This document shows positions 46,757 through 60,600 of a stretch of DNA of 64,000 bases, in pieces. The position numbers and the translations under genes were made by a program. The stretch is from Cinnamomum chago (taxonomy: Eukaryota > Streptophyta > Magnoliopsida > Laurales > Lauraceae), in NCBI GenBank assembly GCA_038049695.1, contig CP142453.1, forward strand, positions 115,150,001 to 115,214,000. Reading direction: 5' to 3'. The notes beneath the pieces were generated by a model. That model searched no databases. It saw only the letters and a program-made list of their open reading frames with translations, and was not told the DNA's origin. Positions within the stretch are counted from its first letter, which is position 1. The number at the start of each line of letters is the position of its first letter.

Positions 46757-47360
46757 GATTCTATCCAAATTCCCAAATTCAAGAATTCCCCAAACAAGCT
46801 TAAAAAGTATACTAACAAACAGCAAAATAGAAAAAAAACGGAAGAAAACCCTAGAATCCCAAAACCCCTCCCTTCACCGCTAGATCATCATTCAACTTAG
46901 AGAGAAAGCTATCTTTTTTTATGAATTGTAAAAGAGATTAAAGCACAAAGCACAAGATGAGTCAATTCATCCAATAATTGAATCCTCTCTCTATCTCTCT
47001 TGGGTTTTATTTCCCATCTATGAAAGGTTAAATGAGGGAAAGCAACAGCTAATTCTCTTCCATACCTGGAATTCTAGTGGGGGTGTGTTTGGAGTAAAAC
47101 CCTTTTTCCCAGCTGCAGTTTCGAATGGGTTTTCTATTTTTTTTCCCCTTGTAAAGTTATGGTGGAAAGTGAGGATGATTTTGGAAGAAGAGGGAAAGAA
47201 GAAAACGAGGAAAATGAGTTGGGTGATTAGGGAAGAGAAGAGAAACCCTGAAGCACGTATCGGTCTCTTCCCTTCTCTTTTTCTCTCATCTCTTGCAGAT
47301 GGAGAAAGCAGAGAGACCAAGCAAATCATCATTATATATACATGGTATTGGTTTTAGGGG
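46757..47360 (-). promoter_or_regulatory. ARABIDILLO leader and core promoter region
   Basis: TATATATAAT on the minus strand at 47341-47332 is a candidate TATA box about 575 bp before the start codon, which would imply a leader of roughly 540 bp, possibly with an intron. Several upstream ATGs lie in the leader, including one in frame at 46825 that would add 23 non-conserved residues. CT-rich stretches occur near 46985-47000. Predicted only from sequence. Confidence 0.4.
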
Positions 47361-47859
47361 AGGTGGAAAACTGGAGATGGTTTAAATGGGCCTCTTTCCA
47401 TTAGGACATCTTCCTAAGCCCATGCTCCTAAAATCAAATCGGACCGCACGATCAGCACACTTGGTGCACGCCAGCCGTCCATCTGGTGGGCCTCATCCAG
47501 CTCAGAAAACGGAGGGAACGTTTCGTGAAGGGTTGGGATTGGAATGTTAGACCCTATTTCTGAATTGGAACGTGAATTTTGTGTCTCAGACTCAATACAA
47601 TTCTATAGGTTTGGTTTCATTCATCCATCTTCAGACATGGTAATGGGGTATTAATGGGATGCACCCTGATTTTTACAGTTTGAACCATAGCAATGTGGTG
47701 TTGGCCCGGTCATTTGTGTGATTTACATGAATCTCAACATATCTTTCTAGAATGCCTATCGGGTAGTATGTTTTGAGGGGGTAAGAACTCTCCATCTTGT
47801 GGTGGGCCACCCACTCCTCTCCTATGATCAATGTAATCATATACATTATGTGTCTTGTG
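47361..47859. other. Intergenic, no gene recognised
   Basis: No coding frame or terminal structure recognised. Composition resembles non-autonomous repeat DNA (GTGGGCCTCATCCA-type words) but no ends were found. Confidence 0.4.
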
Positions 47860-48600
47860 AATCAGCTTCCACTTGAATTTGACATCCACCCAAGTTGTGT
47901 AGGTTTTTCAATTGATGTTGTAGATTATGAAACCTATTTTATTTTTTCCAAAGATTAAGATTTGGACGACTTTAAAACCCTTGATATTGTGCCTACGTTG
48001 ATCAAATGGCTCACCTTTTTTGCACAAGGGTTTATCACGAGAAGATCTTTGGGACCCTTAATTCCTGTGATGGTCATACTTTTTGGTTAGCCTAAAAAGC
48101 TAAATGGTACATAAGCTAGGAAGGGTCTAGACATTCCTTTGGCCTAAAATGAATTAATGGTGAGCCAAGATTTCGGCAATCATCACTTGGGTAAGCCCTA
48201 GGATCATTCATGCACATGCACCTAGTGCTCTATCTATAATGGGAAGATTTAGACAACTCCAAAGCCATTCAAATAGCCTGTCTTGATAAGGTGGTTCTCA
48301 TTTTTGAGATACAAGTAGCTGCTATATAGTTGCTTTTTAAATCACGACACTTTCCTCCATACCCACAGTATATAATATTCATGTTTTAAGGTGGCCCCAC
48401 AGGGTTTCTTACCCGTAATTAATTAGAGCTAATCCAAATTTGATACTCAACCGAGTTGTGTAAGCCCTCCATTTGTTCATACACTTATCACCCTTTATCA
48501 AATGACTAGGATCATGAAAACTGTGAAGCCCTCAAAATAATCCCTCTCTTGATAACATGGTTCTCATTTTGGGCATTAGTTCACATTTTTGGTATATCAT
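47860..48600. repeat. Diverged tandem repeat block, about 300 bp unit
   Basis: Related segments recur: GTTGTGTAGG (about 47893) with GTTGTGTAAG (about 48453), TTGATCAAATGGCTCA (47998) with TATCAAATGACTAGG (48497), and TCTTGATAAGGTGGTTCTCA (48281) with TCTTGATAACATGGTTCTCA (48545). The copies are strongly diverged. No coding sequence. Confidence 0.5.
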
Positions 48601-50600
48601 AGAGACTTTTTAACACCCCCCAACATGATAACTAAGATTGAAGGTGGTCCCACATCAGCCCCACCAGCTGTGGAGCATTCTTATGCTAGGAACAATTTAA
48701 TCAAAAGAAGAGACAGAGAAAGAGAGAGAAATGGCAAGATTACTAAATGGAGATGTTGGAAACTACATTGATGAAATTCACAATAAGTCATCAACTCGGG
48801 CTTCTCTATATACATACAAGAGGAGAGAATGATTAAAACTCAAAACTCAAAAGTCAAAACTCAAACTAATCTTATTTTTATGAAAAACTATCAGGTACAT
48901 TTTATTAACTTGCACTTCTCGCATATAAGAGCAGAGTATGATTCAAACTCAAACTTTTCGAAATCACATATCATTTATGTATCAAGACAATAGAAACTTT
49001 CCAAACCCCTAAACTCCCCACTCCCCCTCTTCAAAAAACCCAATACTCACATACACGATAACCATGCTTGAAGGTGGTCCCACAACGGCCCCACTAGCTT
49101 TAGAGAATTCCTACGATAGGAAGAGAGAGAGAGAACATGGAAGAACACTAAATGGAGATTTTGAAAACTACATTGATGAAATTCACCGTAAACTATCAAC
49201 CCGGACTTCTCTATATATACAAGAGGAGAGAGTGAATAAAATTCAACCTCAAACTAATCATATCTTTAACAAAAACTAACATATAAGTTTTATTAACTCA
49301 AACTTCTTGTACACAATAGGAAAGAATGATTCAAATTCAAACTAATATTACATTAAAAAAACATCTTGGGAAATAATCCCAGTGCCTCTAACACCTTCTC
49401 GGAATCACATGGAAAATATTTCTCCTACCTCTAACACACCCTCCCGAAATCACCATTGTCCTTTCTTTAATGGAAAAGGTCATGCGATTATTAACATTGA
49501 AAAAAATATATATATACCCCTCAATTTCCATGTCTTGAACAATCATCATCTTTATTGGCAATCGTCATTTGTTCTGTAAAGTGTAACACTATCATACTCT
49601 TGCTCTTTTTTAGTCTGTTAGTGTTGGTGGCCCACCATATCAGATTTGTCATCATACTTATAGAATAGTTTATCGTGCAACTTAGTAGAGATGACAGAAA
49701 TCATAAGGCTTGGATAAATACGTGGAAAAGGGTTGTTTGATTTTTATTGAAAAGAGAAAAAAAAAATGGCGGTGAGATCATTGTGACATAGGAGGGAGGA
49801 CAATGGGTGGCATGTTGCAATATGGCTACCATGGCCGTGGCGCTAATGCGGTGCAAAAATTTAGAAAACTACATTTGAGTAAAATTTATCGCAGATTTTT
49901 ATTAACTATGGCTCCTTTATTTATGCAAGAGAAGAGAATGATTCAAATGAAAATGAAAAACCTTGCCTCTTCGCAATTTTTTTTTATCCCTAGCGTATTT
50001 CGAAAGTATTTTCATTACCTCTAGCACTCTTCTCCAATTGCATGGTCCTTTCTTTCATGGAATGTGCATTGCGATGATTAACATAAAAAGAAAAAAGAAA
50101 AGGAAAAAAACATAAAACTTGATGTCTCCATCTTGCATGATCATCATCTTTTATTGATAATCACCATCTATCTCATAGAATCCATTAATGTCTCAGCATG
50201 TTCTTTTATTATTATCATTATTCTATCGATGTCAGTGGTCCGGTAGATCAGTTATGTCATGATTTTTTTTTAAATGACAAAATCATTAGACTTAGATAAA
50301 TACGTGGATAAGGGAGGATGATTAATTTTTATAGAAGACAGAAAAAAAAACGGATGGTGAGAACACTACGGATTAAGAGGACAGGCCATGGTCATCCTAA
50401 TCACAAGATTTTTGTCATGACCATGCCAATGATACCATCTAGAGATTTGTAAAACTACACATGAGTATAATTCAGTGTAAATCTTATTAACTTAGACCCC
50501 TCTATACACACAATAGAAGAGAATGATTCAAATTCAAAATCAAACTACTCTAACAAAACTATTCCTACTATATCTTAAAACCACTCCTACTACCTCTAAC
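48601..50600. repeat. Degenerate tandem repeat array with AAGAG(G/A)AGAGAATGATT motif
   Basis: Two units of about 450 bp (from GAAGGTGGTCCCACA at 48640 and 49070) are followed by two units of about 600 bp (about 49400-49960 and 50030-50560). All contain a purine motif near AGAGGAGAGAATGATT followed by TTCAAA-type sequence (48820, 48948, 49219, 49318, 49927, 50512), a stretch ATGAAATTCAC or equivalent, and TTTATTAACT. No coding frame is conserved. This looks like repeated segmental duplication of non-coding DNA. Confidence 0.65.
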
Positions 50601-51004
50601 AACTAAAAAATCGATTTGAGAAGAAAATACTATGGAGAAAAAAAAATTACAATGCATGGGCCTATAGCATGAGAAATTTGAAAACTCAAAACAAAACAAA
50701 AATATAGATATAAACATATTTTACTATTTAATATCAACATTCAAATTAGCCAATCCCAAATTGAATGAATAAGCCTCGAATATTATATGAGCACAAAAGT
50801 AAGCCCATGATGTTTTTTTTTTTCCTCTTTCCTAAGTGGGGTTTATCCAAAGTTAGACAAAAAGGATCCATTCTCATAACCTTGTCAAATTTTTGATGTA
50901 GAACTCATGACCAAAGCCAAATAAATTACTTGTGTACTCATTTGATCCTTGGCATTTGATTCAAATCATTCAAATAGTAGAAACATTAGCCTAGTTATTG
51001 ATCT

Positions 51005-51125
51005 CCGTGGGGGTTGGCCAAGTGGTTAGGACCATGGTTCCTCCCTCTTCCTAAACTAGAGGTCTTGGTATAGTATAAAACTATAGCCCCTTGTAAAATT
51101 GTATGATTTATGGTTATCGGGTAAA
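51005..51125 (+). mobile_element. tRNA-derived SINE remnant
   Basis: GTTGGCCAAGTGGTTAGGAC at 51011-51030 is a tRNA(Leu/Ser)-like A-box region. CTAGAGGTCTTGG follows about 25 bp on, where a B box (GGTTCGAATCC) has decayed. The downstream tail is A/T-rich. No terminal duplication found. Confidence 0.5.
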
Positions 51126-51839
51126 AATAAAATGCTCAACGATATGAATTACAAAAGCAATTAAAATGGAAAAAGTTTACCACAATTTTATGAAAAAGAT
51201 AAGAAAACAGATGAAGTTCTTGAAACAATAAAATCAAAGGATGGGAGTCATACCTGATAAGGAGCTATATCTTTTAACAGATGTCTTAAATAAATCTTAA
51301 TACCATATATAATGCCATTTTCATGAATTACTTGAGAAATAAATACAAACGGTTTACCCTTAAAATGTCAAATATGACCTTTTGGGCCCATTCCTTTGCA
51401 TAGAACTGAATGCATAGGAATTCATGGACACATGAGTTCTAAAAAAAGTATTATAGAAGTGATGAAATGGATGGAGATTACAAGGCGAAGATGTATGTGG
51501 GACTTCGATTTTTTTTCTTTATTTAATTTGAGCTATCATGGTGATCATTGGCCTCTTAATTCATTTTTTTATTAAAGGAAGATATTTTATGGTCAAGCCT
51601 TGATAGTCACTCCAGTTTTAACCATTTTAGTAAGACATTAATCTGTATTCCTAGGAATTCAATTCCATACAAACAAATTAGCCTTGGATAAATATATTAT
51701 CGATTTTTAAGAAGCTCATACCCTTGAACTACATATATTTTATGATAGTAGATACCCAACTTAGGGACCCTTGCTAGCGGATATTGTCATTCATTCTTCA
51801 ATCTTTATTGAATGACCTACATGAGTGTTTACCCAACTT

Positions 51840-51905
51840 CCCTCTGGGCCCGGAGGGATTAGTTCAGCCCGAAAGGCTGGCAACCCTCCGATATAAAAAT
51901 AATAT
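51840..51905 (+). mobile_element. Possible SINE 3' tail
   Basis: GGGCCCGGAGGGATTAG followed by CAGCCCGAAAGGCTGG and CAACCCTCCG, ending in an ATA-rich tail. AGCCCGAAAGGCT forms a small hairpin and CGGAGGG pairs with CCCTCCG. It resembles short retroposon tails seen in plants. The head was not found. Confidence 0.3.
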
Positions 51906-53787
51906 AAGTATAAGTGACTGGGTAAGAATAATGATTACCTGAAATTAAAGAATTCGGTAGAGATAAAACTGAATAGTTAATAATAAATTAAGATCATATG
52001 AAATATATTTGCTCTGCCATTAGTATCTCACCCACCACCACAAATATTTTTTTTTAAGAACTCTCTCCACTGCTCACAATCTTTCTTTAAACTCTATTCG
52101 ATTGTCTTTAACCTAATTGGATCGGATTCACACGATACAAAAAACCTTGGGTGACTCTAGAAGCTATGATTGTGTGCGAATCGTCCCAACGACAATAACA
52201 TGGACCTCATGTAGATTAGGATCAAGGACATGAAGTGGAGATCTAAGATTGTCTACTTAGAGGTTGATTCCATCTATTTCAGTCTACATAATTCAAGGGC
52301 AATGATGGACACACTGATTGTGGAGTATGATGAATGACACAACTTTTCTTCATTTGAGATAAACCCAAGTGTCCTTGATGGTGAGTGAACTTATTTTTCA
52401 TGAAATGGATCAGATTAGCATCGCCTTGCTCATGACATTCTGTTCCTCATCTTACACCTACCCCATTATACACTACCCCTCTCTTACTCAAATACAATAG
52501 CAGACCCATGATTTTAGTTTGGGGGTGCACCGGTGCAGACCTTAATATGTAGTTTGGCTTTAGGGGAAAACCCAATGTTTTCATGTGGATTTGAAGGGCT
52601 GACCCACGATTTTTATTAAATCTTTTGAAGCACACCGTAGTTTAATTGCTGCGACTGCTCCCGCGTGACCGTATTTTATGGGTTTGCCCCCGGCCCAAAT
52701 ATGTCCGACCCCTTACAAAGTACGGGTTATCAATTGTCGTGTATCCTACCCTCATATGCTCTAAACTTAGCCAACCTTAATTCTCATAATGTTTTTTTTT
52801 TTGTCCATTGCTATTATATAAAAAATAAAATCATTAATAAGAACTGCGCTATTCAATTTAAATTTCACATTTCCTACTCTCCTACCACCACCATGGTAAT
52901 GTTCTTCACATGAGATGTACGGAAGAGGATGCTGCTTTTTCAATGATATTATATTTTTTGCATATACGATTAAAATACTAAATAGTTAAAAGTTGGAGAA
53001 ATAAGGTAGCATGATACATTTAGTGGGAGAGGAGAGAATGACCCAGTGTAAATCCATTTTTATCAATACGGGGCTCATTTCATTGAATAAAAATCAATCG
53101 TGAACTATACATTAATTGACCCAATCCATGCATGACCCACTGTTGGATTGTTTAAAGTTTGAAAATACATGATTATGCTTCATGTGCATAAGAGAGTTTT
53201 TGAGAGAGAAGTGATCGGGACTTGGCATAAAATGGTTGCATTTTTCTAAATATTAACATACTCGTTTTTTATTTAATAAATGTAAGGGCAAAGTTATTAT
53301 TATTAATATTTTTTATAAAACTCAACACAAACCTCCTAATGGCTGCCTATTCTCATTAAGCCTGTTGATGTTGGGGACATGGAAGATATTAAAATTAAAA
53401 AGAAGAGAAGTATATGCAAACACTGAACCCAGAGGGGTCTATTTACAAATCTTATAAACTATAGTGGGGTATATCAAAAGACTCTAGTGTATTTACTTAT
53501 ATTTCTTACATATAAGAATAAAATGCTAAATAGAATGTTGGAGAGATAAGACGAGAGCATATTTATTATGAAAGATATATTATGATCTAATGCTAAAAGA
53601 ACATTTATTTATAAAAGGATAACATAAAACATTCATGCATCACATTAGTAAAAAAGTAAAAAGTTGGAGAAGCTGATTAAAATTTCAAGTATAAAACTAG
53701 AACTTACTACATATTTAGCATGAGGACACATGCCACTCTCCCATTAACTTTTCCGTAGTTTAGAGCATAATAGAGTAGTATATATAG
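51906..53787. other. Intergenic, no gene recognised
   Basis: A/T-rich. One further copy of the AGAGGAGAGAATGA word occurs near 53029. No gene, terminal repeat or conserved frame seen. Confidence 0.45.
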
Positions 53788-56701
53788 TGTAAGGTCCGCG
53801 ACCTTACTGGGTCAATTGGGCCGAATAGCAGGCCTATGACCCGTTTCTTTTACTATTATTATAATTAATTGTATTGTTAGATATTTAAGTGGGTTTAGAC
53901 ATTGAGTGAGTTTCTTTTCGTGTTAGAATAGTGTCTGCGAAGTTTCGTTCGATTTCGAGTTCGTTTGATCCTAGCAGGGGGTAGTTTGCAAATTAGGGAA
54001 ATTGAGTGTTTTTCCGAAAAATTCATATCGCTGTGATTTTGGGTTCGTTGGAAATGTCTTGTCGCGTTGATCAATTTTGTCTTCTGGCTCGTTGCATCCG
54101 ACGACCAGAAACCCTTATAATAATTCATTCTTTCTCCGGACCCACTTAAGGGGTAACTTAGTATTTTCTCATTTCCTTTCTTCTTAACAAGAGATTAACC
54201 CTAATATCTTATCATTCTCTGCAACGAACGAAGCTACAACAACCTTTCTTCTTCCTCATTCTTCTAAGGCTCCAGAACTCCTTCCCTAAAGGATCACTAC
54301 TGCGATCCGAACCGCTTATCTTCTTCCTCTCGATCTTCTCTCTCTCTTGACCCTGATTTGGGTAAGTTTTACTCACTTTCATCTTTTCAATCGATTATCT
54401 TTGGTTTAGATTTAGACTTGATCTTAATCTTTTTCTTTCCTTTCTTCTCCGTTGCGTTCTAGATTGCGTTTGGTCGGATTAGATTGTGGGTTTTGCGAAA
54501 GAGAGTTTCTCCTCAAGCTTTTCCAATTTTTAATCATCTTCTTGGTTGAGGCAAGTAGATTTGCAATTTATAATTAAGCATGGTGTATGCTTCTCCACTG
54601 ATTGTACTAATTTTCTTGTTAGATTTCCCTAATACCAAGCTTGGTTATGAAAGTGATTTTGGATTACTTGTTATGTTAGATTTGTGGTATGGATTGGATT
54701 AATTGTTAAATTGGTACCCCTTTTTTATGTTTCTAATTTGTTAGAATGGATGTAAAATTGATGAGAATGGATTTTTGGGAGAGCAGGAGGCTCAATTTCG
54801 TGCATGGTACAGTGCTTGTGAAGGCTAGTTGAACAAACAGGGTAAATTCGGACGTCTGCGGAGGGTTTCTGCCTCCGGGCATCCGGACGCCAGAAGGCAA
54901 AACCTCAGGGCGCTCCTTACTGGTTCGGGGCGTTCGGACGCCGGGAACCCGAGGGGCATATAAACATACCATTTTGAAACGCCCATAACTTTTAATCTGC
55001 CCGTTGGAATTTTACATATAATATACCGTTGGAAAGATCTTAAGATGTAGAATCCAATGGTTCTGGTTTCATCACGATCGGATGTCGGAAAGTGATGTAA
55101 ATACTCAGATTATTGACCCAGTCTATATTTTATTAGAAACGAGACCGGTAACTTAGGTTTGGGCCTTAGATGTTAGAAACCATGAACCTATTATCACTTG
55201 ACCATTAATAGGGAGTAAATCGTAGTACGTGGCTTGGTGTGCTTCGATTAGGTGTTTAAGTATTCGTGTATTGTGTATGGTTTAACCGAATGCGTATGGA
55301 ACTGAATTAATGGATGCTTAATATGATTGTACACCAAGGGATTTCCTTAGAAGCATCGTTGATCCAATTCCACACGTACTTTGTTAGAACATGTAGGATA
55401 CATGGATGACACCACTTGCCTAGGTCTGAATCGTAATTCCTCATTGACTTATTTAATCGTATCCGTTGTTATAATTCCTTGTACACTCACTCTCGGCATA
55501 ATACACCTAATTAATTATGAAACATAATTCCTTGTAAAATTAGGACTTTGACCTGACTTAGAGTACACCTTAGGACCCCGTGTTATGTAATTGATAAACA
55601 TGACTGGTTAGACTGAAGGGATTATCATGTGATTGATTTTGTCTTGTATTGACTGAAATGAGATAATCCCTACGAATATGTCTTGTATATTGAGCTAGCC
55701 AGACCTGCTTGTCTTGGTCTATTCTCGTGTCAACACCACTTTATTATTATTATTTGCATGTTATAGCCATTTGGGGTATTCTAGATGGGCCGGTTACTCG
55801 GACATGGGGGTGGGCAGTCAGCTTTGGACGACGTCCATGGCGTTGAATAGTTGGGAGCGGGCTGGGACCGTGCTACTATTCCCAAGACCGGGAGCTAGGA
55901 TCCCCATGGAGCCGGACTTTGGTATCAGTAGTTCGGATAGGATTGTTACTGGTACCCCGTGAGGTGGCTTGGACATCCACGGGGTCTCTCTCTTGTGCAT
56001 TACATTACATTGGTAGTGGTGATTTCCATTTATGATTCTGATGGTTATTTACTCATGCTACATGCCTAGTATTGTTCCTTATATTCCTACGATCTTGTAC
56101 TTGTCATTACTCTTATATTTAATGCATGACATGATTATTTATATCTTGCTTATCTATTGCTCAACATGTCATTGACTTTGTTTCTTGGTGTGTAGACTCC
56201 TCAGATGAGTACTACTACGAAGAGCAAGTAGGTGAGGAGATCCCAAAGGATCTCCAACCGGCTGAGGAGGAACGAGAGTGACGTGCCGATGACGTATAGT
56301 AGCGTTATTGATCCTGGCACGGGAGAGATTCATGGGGACTTCATTAGATTCTTTATTCTTTATTATTCTATCGTTGGACCTTTTCATTTATTGGCATCAT
56401 GTTCTTTTTAAAAGGCCTTGGTTATTGGGATGGCCTTTGTTAATACTTTAATTTCTTGATTAGTTTTATTATTTCCTTGTGCAACTTTAACTATTAACGA
56501 GATTTATTATTCACTACTTTGGAAATTTAACATGCCTTAAATTGTATGAATTCCACAGTTTTATATTACTTGAGGTTTGAAATGCAATATCCTCACAGCG
56601 GACTTACGATCCTTGGGCCTAAAGGACAAAAATTTTAATTAGTCCTAAATCTCACTCCCCGGATCCGCTTTACTCTCTAATCGGGTTCGGGGGACGTGAC
56701 A
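53788..56701 (+). mobile_element. 2.9 kb solo LTR with TATAG target duplication
   Basis: Starts TGTAAGGTCC (53788), ends GGGGGACGTGACA (56701), and is flanked by identical 5 bp repeats TATAG at 53783-53787 and 56702-56706. No primer site, purine tract or polyprotein occurs inside, so the whole 2914 bp behaves as one LTR. Long LTRs with TGT...ACA ends and a GC-rich middle (55790-55990) are seen in some plant Gypsy chromoviruses (Del/Tekay type); that assignment is inference. It contains a short acidic frame near 56200-56280. The ORFs at 54733 and 55714 are within it and are not genes. A complete element whose LTRs lie elsewhere is excluded by the matching duplication. Confidence 0.72.
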
Positions 56702-56706
56702 TATAG

Positions 56707-57640
56707 GGTGGCAGACAGGTCGGGTTAAATAAAGGTGTCAACAATCTAAAGCCCAACCTATCCCTTTCTAAAAATGATTAGACAACTTTAACCTACATTT
56801 GATGTGGGTTAATCTGCACTAATTCGTCTTAAAAAAAGAAAAGAAAAAAAGAAAAGGAAGAATAGTAAACATGCTATAATGCCATCAAGCACAAGGGCAA
56901 AGATTAATTAGGTAAATGGAGTTGTGCGCTTCGGGTGATCATATGTGGGGCTTGATAAAGAAATTGAGAATTATCATTTATAGATAGACTTTTACGGTGA
57001 GATGTTTAAAATTCAATTTCAGATTACACAAAATACTCACTTCTAGGAGAGACCTTGAAAAGTAGACAACAATTTTTTTCCCCAAGTTCCATGTATTAAA
57101 AATAAAAGGCAGGAGGGGCATTTTTGGAGTAATTGTCATTTCTGAAAAGTACAATAATCACCTGCTATTTCTTATCTTTGAACAAATACCCCTCTCTTGA
57201 ATATTTTGAAAATTTCAGACAATTTCCTTTTACTGTCAATAATGAATATCTTAAAAAGATAGACACTTCCCTACACACTTAACCTCATTCAAATCAAGTT
57301 AAAAAATATTATTAAACTTGAGTATGACCCTTCAATTTAAATTAGGTCAAGTTTGACGAATCCCCTATAATTTTGGAGTAAAACTTGTCTGACTCCAACA
57401 GGTCTTGAACTGACCCTCAATTTTGTATCAAGATGACTGGCCTATTATCTTGAGATAAATAAAAATCATATGAGTTATTTGCAATTATGGAAACTATAGG
57501 TGTTTATATGTAAATGTTCCAAGTACTTATGTTTCCGTGTCTACTTTTCGTTCGCGGAAAGCTTTGGTTTTGAGCATTCAAGTTCCCAAATTTCTCTTTT
57601 TCTTTCCTTTTGTTGAAGAGATTGGGTTTGAATCTCAGAA
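56707..57640. other. Intergenic and probable CBP3 promoter
   Basis: Falls between the solo LTR and the CBP3-like start codon. No other gene seen. A pyrimidine-rich stretch (57590-57614) directly precedes the ATG region and is probably leader. No clear TATA box chosen. Confidence 0.4.
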
Positions 57641-60600
57641 ATGCTAAGCAGATGGAGCAGAGCAGTTTACAATCTCACGAAGGTTGGATTGCAGCAGAAA
57701 ATGGAAGCCCCAAAGGATCTATACTCTTTCTACCGTCACCATTCCAAGGTTTCTGCAGCTGCTACTGTAACTACGGATGATTCTCCTGGAAAAGTACAAT
57801 CAGGACGATCAGAGGTATGAATAAAAGCTACCCACATCCAAATTTACTATAAATATTGATACCCAGATCGAGATTTTGGTTCTTTCGATAGTTAATTGAA
57901 TTGGGTTTGAGTTTGATAGTGTGTGTTGGCTATGGTTGCATTTGGATGTACCCCTAAATTGTAGTTGGTTTGAGTATTAATAATATAGTGCATCTGGGGG
58001 TGATGTAGATATCTGGAAGGAGATTAGGAAACGAGACTGTATTTTCCTACTGCTTGCCCCAAATCAATATCAGTGATGACTGATGAGCATGGAGAATGAT
58101 TTGTGGCAGAAAGGGCGGACTGTGTTTCAGTGGTTGTGGTTTTTGATTCCGTGCTTGCCTTAGTGCTGGTTTGGATGTGGACAAAACTTTACTCAGGACT
58201 TTAAACTGTGGACGATTCCCTCCACCCCCATTTTCTCTACCTTTTATCCTCTAACACCCCATTTTGTGAAACAAATAAATTACTTGCTATTTTGGGTATT
58301 TCCTGATTGCCTACCAGTGGAGAACTCCTATGTATGATATGCTGCAGCAGAACTACTCCATCTATGTCAAATCTGCATGTATGTATACTACTCTGTGTGC
58401 TTGTGTGGATCTTGTCCATGCATTTATTTTGATGAGGTTTTAAAGATTTTCATAGAAAATTTCCCTTTTTTTTTTTGGTGGAATCACAAAGCTTATAAGT
58501 ACATAAATTCACAAAAATATAGTAAACACACTCACAGTTGAGTGGTGTTGGCACCTTAGTATTTCACTCGCACCTTAGTATATAACTCACATGCCTAGTG
58601 ATCTATCCCTAATCCCTCTATGTCTCCAAGTTTAAAGTATCAATTCATTCCTAATCAGCAGCCCAACTTAGCCAAAAATAATAAAAAAATCACAAAATAT
58701 ATGTAAAACATGGCGACTCCTTAAATCTTAAAATTGTGCAGTGTTTATTTTCTGAAATTTCTTATGTTTTACATGTATTGAGTTTTTGGTGACTTCTATT
58801 AAATTGTTTGCATCAAATCTTACCAAGTATTGTTGCTTGAGTTGGAAATGTGCTTTCATGGCCTGCCCCTATTTACCCTTTCTTATTTATTTAATTTTTA
58901 TCAGTAGCCTGCCCCATTTACAGACCTCCTTGAATTGCAAGTTTTAGGGTCATCTCTCATCAGTTTAGAGTATGAACCAAAAAGACGTAGTCCCTCATTA
59001 CTTAGCCATTCCATGCGTGGCTTTCAGTTATCCCAGCTTCCTTATAAATTGATGATGACCTACGAAAATGATTTTGCATTTGAAGTCCTTGTCAACTTAA
59101 TGACAACTGCAGGTGTCGAGTGTTACAACATTATTTTGTCCTTGTTGACACTGATATCCGATAAAACATAGGCACTTTTAAGATCAATTTAAACAGTACC
59201 ACCAATAAAAAAAGGTTAATACTTAAGAAGAGGGTATAATATTGTTTTTGGTGTATTTGTTTCAGCGTTTTTAAGACTACAAACAATTTTTTCCTCATGA
59301 TAAACATTGGATGTGATACTTGTATTTGTATCCATGTCATGTATTTCATGGAACAAGAAGTTTATCCCCCACTTTGTCATGGTCTGTTCTCGTTCTCTCT
59401 CTGGCAACACAGCTTGTAACTATCATGCACCAATTTTGTTCCATAGAGATGTCCTTCCATGTTATCAACAAAGATATATAGTTAAAAGGTGGTCATTATT
59501 AGAGACTCTTGAACCAAACCAGAAGCAACAAGAGTTAGAACAGACTATGCAAGAGAGAGAGAGACGAGTTGCAATAGAATTGTATATTACTGTATATCCC
59601 TTTGAATGGACGATGGTTACATATATAACATTGTAGCCTAAATTAGTGGATCTGAATTAGATCTGATTACAAGATTACATGTATAGATAAGGAAACTAAT
59701 ATCTATCTAATATCTAGAGACAACTCATACAATGTTGACTTGTGGGCTGACCCAATACATGGGTTGTGGGGCTGACCCATTGGTCAAGCTGACTTGCTGC
59801 TGACTTGCTTCTTTACACCCCCTCTCAAGCTTTGGATGGGAGAAAGTGACCATCAAGAGCTTGGGAACGAGCTCCAAAAAACGAGAGGTGGAGTGGCTTT
59901 TGGTGAAAAAATCTGCTATCTGGGCAGCTGAGGAAATCTGGAAAAGCTTTATAGTACTACTCCGAACATGTTGACGTATGAAATGACAGTCAACTTCAAG
60001 ATGTTTGGACCGTTCATGAAAGACATCATTTGTTGCCAGTTTCCGTGCACTTTCACTATCCGTAAAGAGGGGTGGATTTAGGAACTAGGACTCCTAAATC
60101 ACGAAGTAACCAGCAAAGCCAAATAATTTCAGTGGTAGTGTGAGATATAGCACGATATTCAGCTTCAGTGGATGACCGTGAGACAACTTCCTGTCTCTTG
60201 CTTTTCCAAGAGACGAGAGAGGAGCCAAGAAAGATGGAAAAGCCTGTGGTAGAGCGCTGATCATTGATATCGCCTGCCCAATTTGAATCAGAATAGCCAT
60301 GCAGAGTAAGATCTTGACTAGAGGAAAGAAGGAGGGCACGGTTGGAACTTCCTTGTAAATATCTCAGTATGCGCAGTACAACAACCCAGTGAAGATGAGT
60401 GGGTCGCGCAACAAATTGACTTACCACATGTACCGCATAGGCAATATCTGGTCTGGTGATGGTCAGATAAACCAAGCTGCCGACCACTTCACGATAACGA
60501 GTTGGATCAGAAAGTAGATCTCCATCAGTTGTTCGAAGCTTCAGATTATGTTCAATTGGAGTAGAGACCGGTTTAAGATCTGTGAGTCCAGCTCGTTGAA

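Noticed and set aside
46757-46825. Upstream in-frame ATG for ARABIDILLO
   Set aside because: It would add 23 hydrophobic residues not found in the family, whose members begin at MSRRVRRK.
45603-46900. Long plus-strand open frames (up to 317 codons) opposite ARABIDILLO exon 1
   Set aside because: They are antisense shadows of a GC-rich, strongly coding exon and have no family features.
47018-47357. ORFs on both strands near the ARABIDILLO promoter
   Set aside because: Low complexity, overlapping each other, and not resembling known proteins.
54733-56387. ORFs of 60 to 82 codons at 54733, 55714, 55818 and 56169
   Set aside because: All lie inside the long LTR and show no protein family features.
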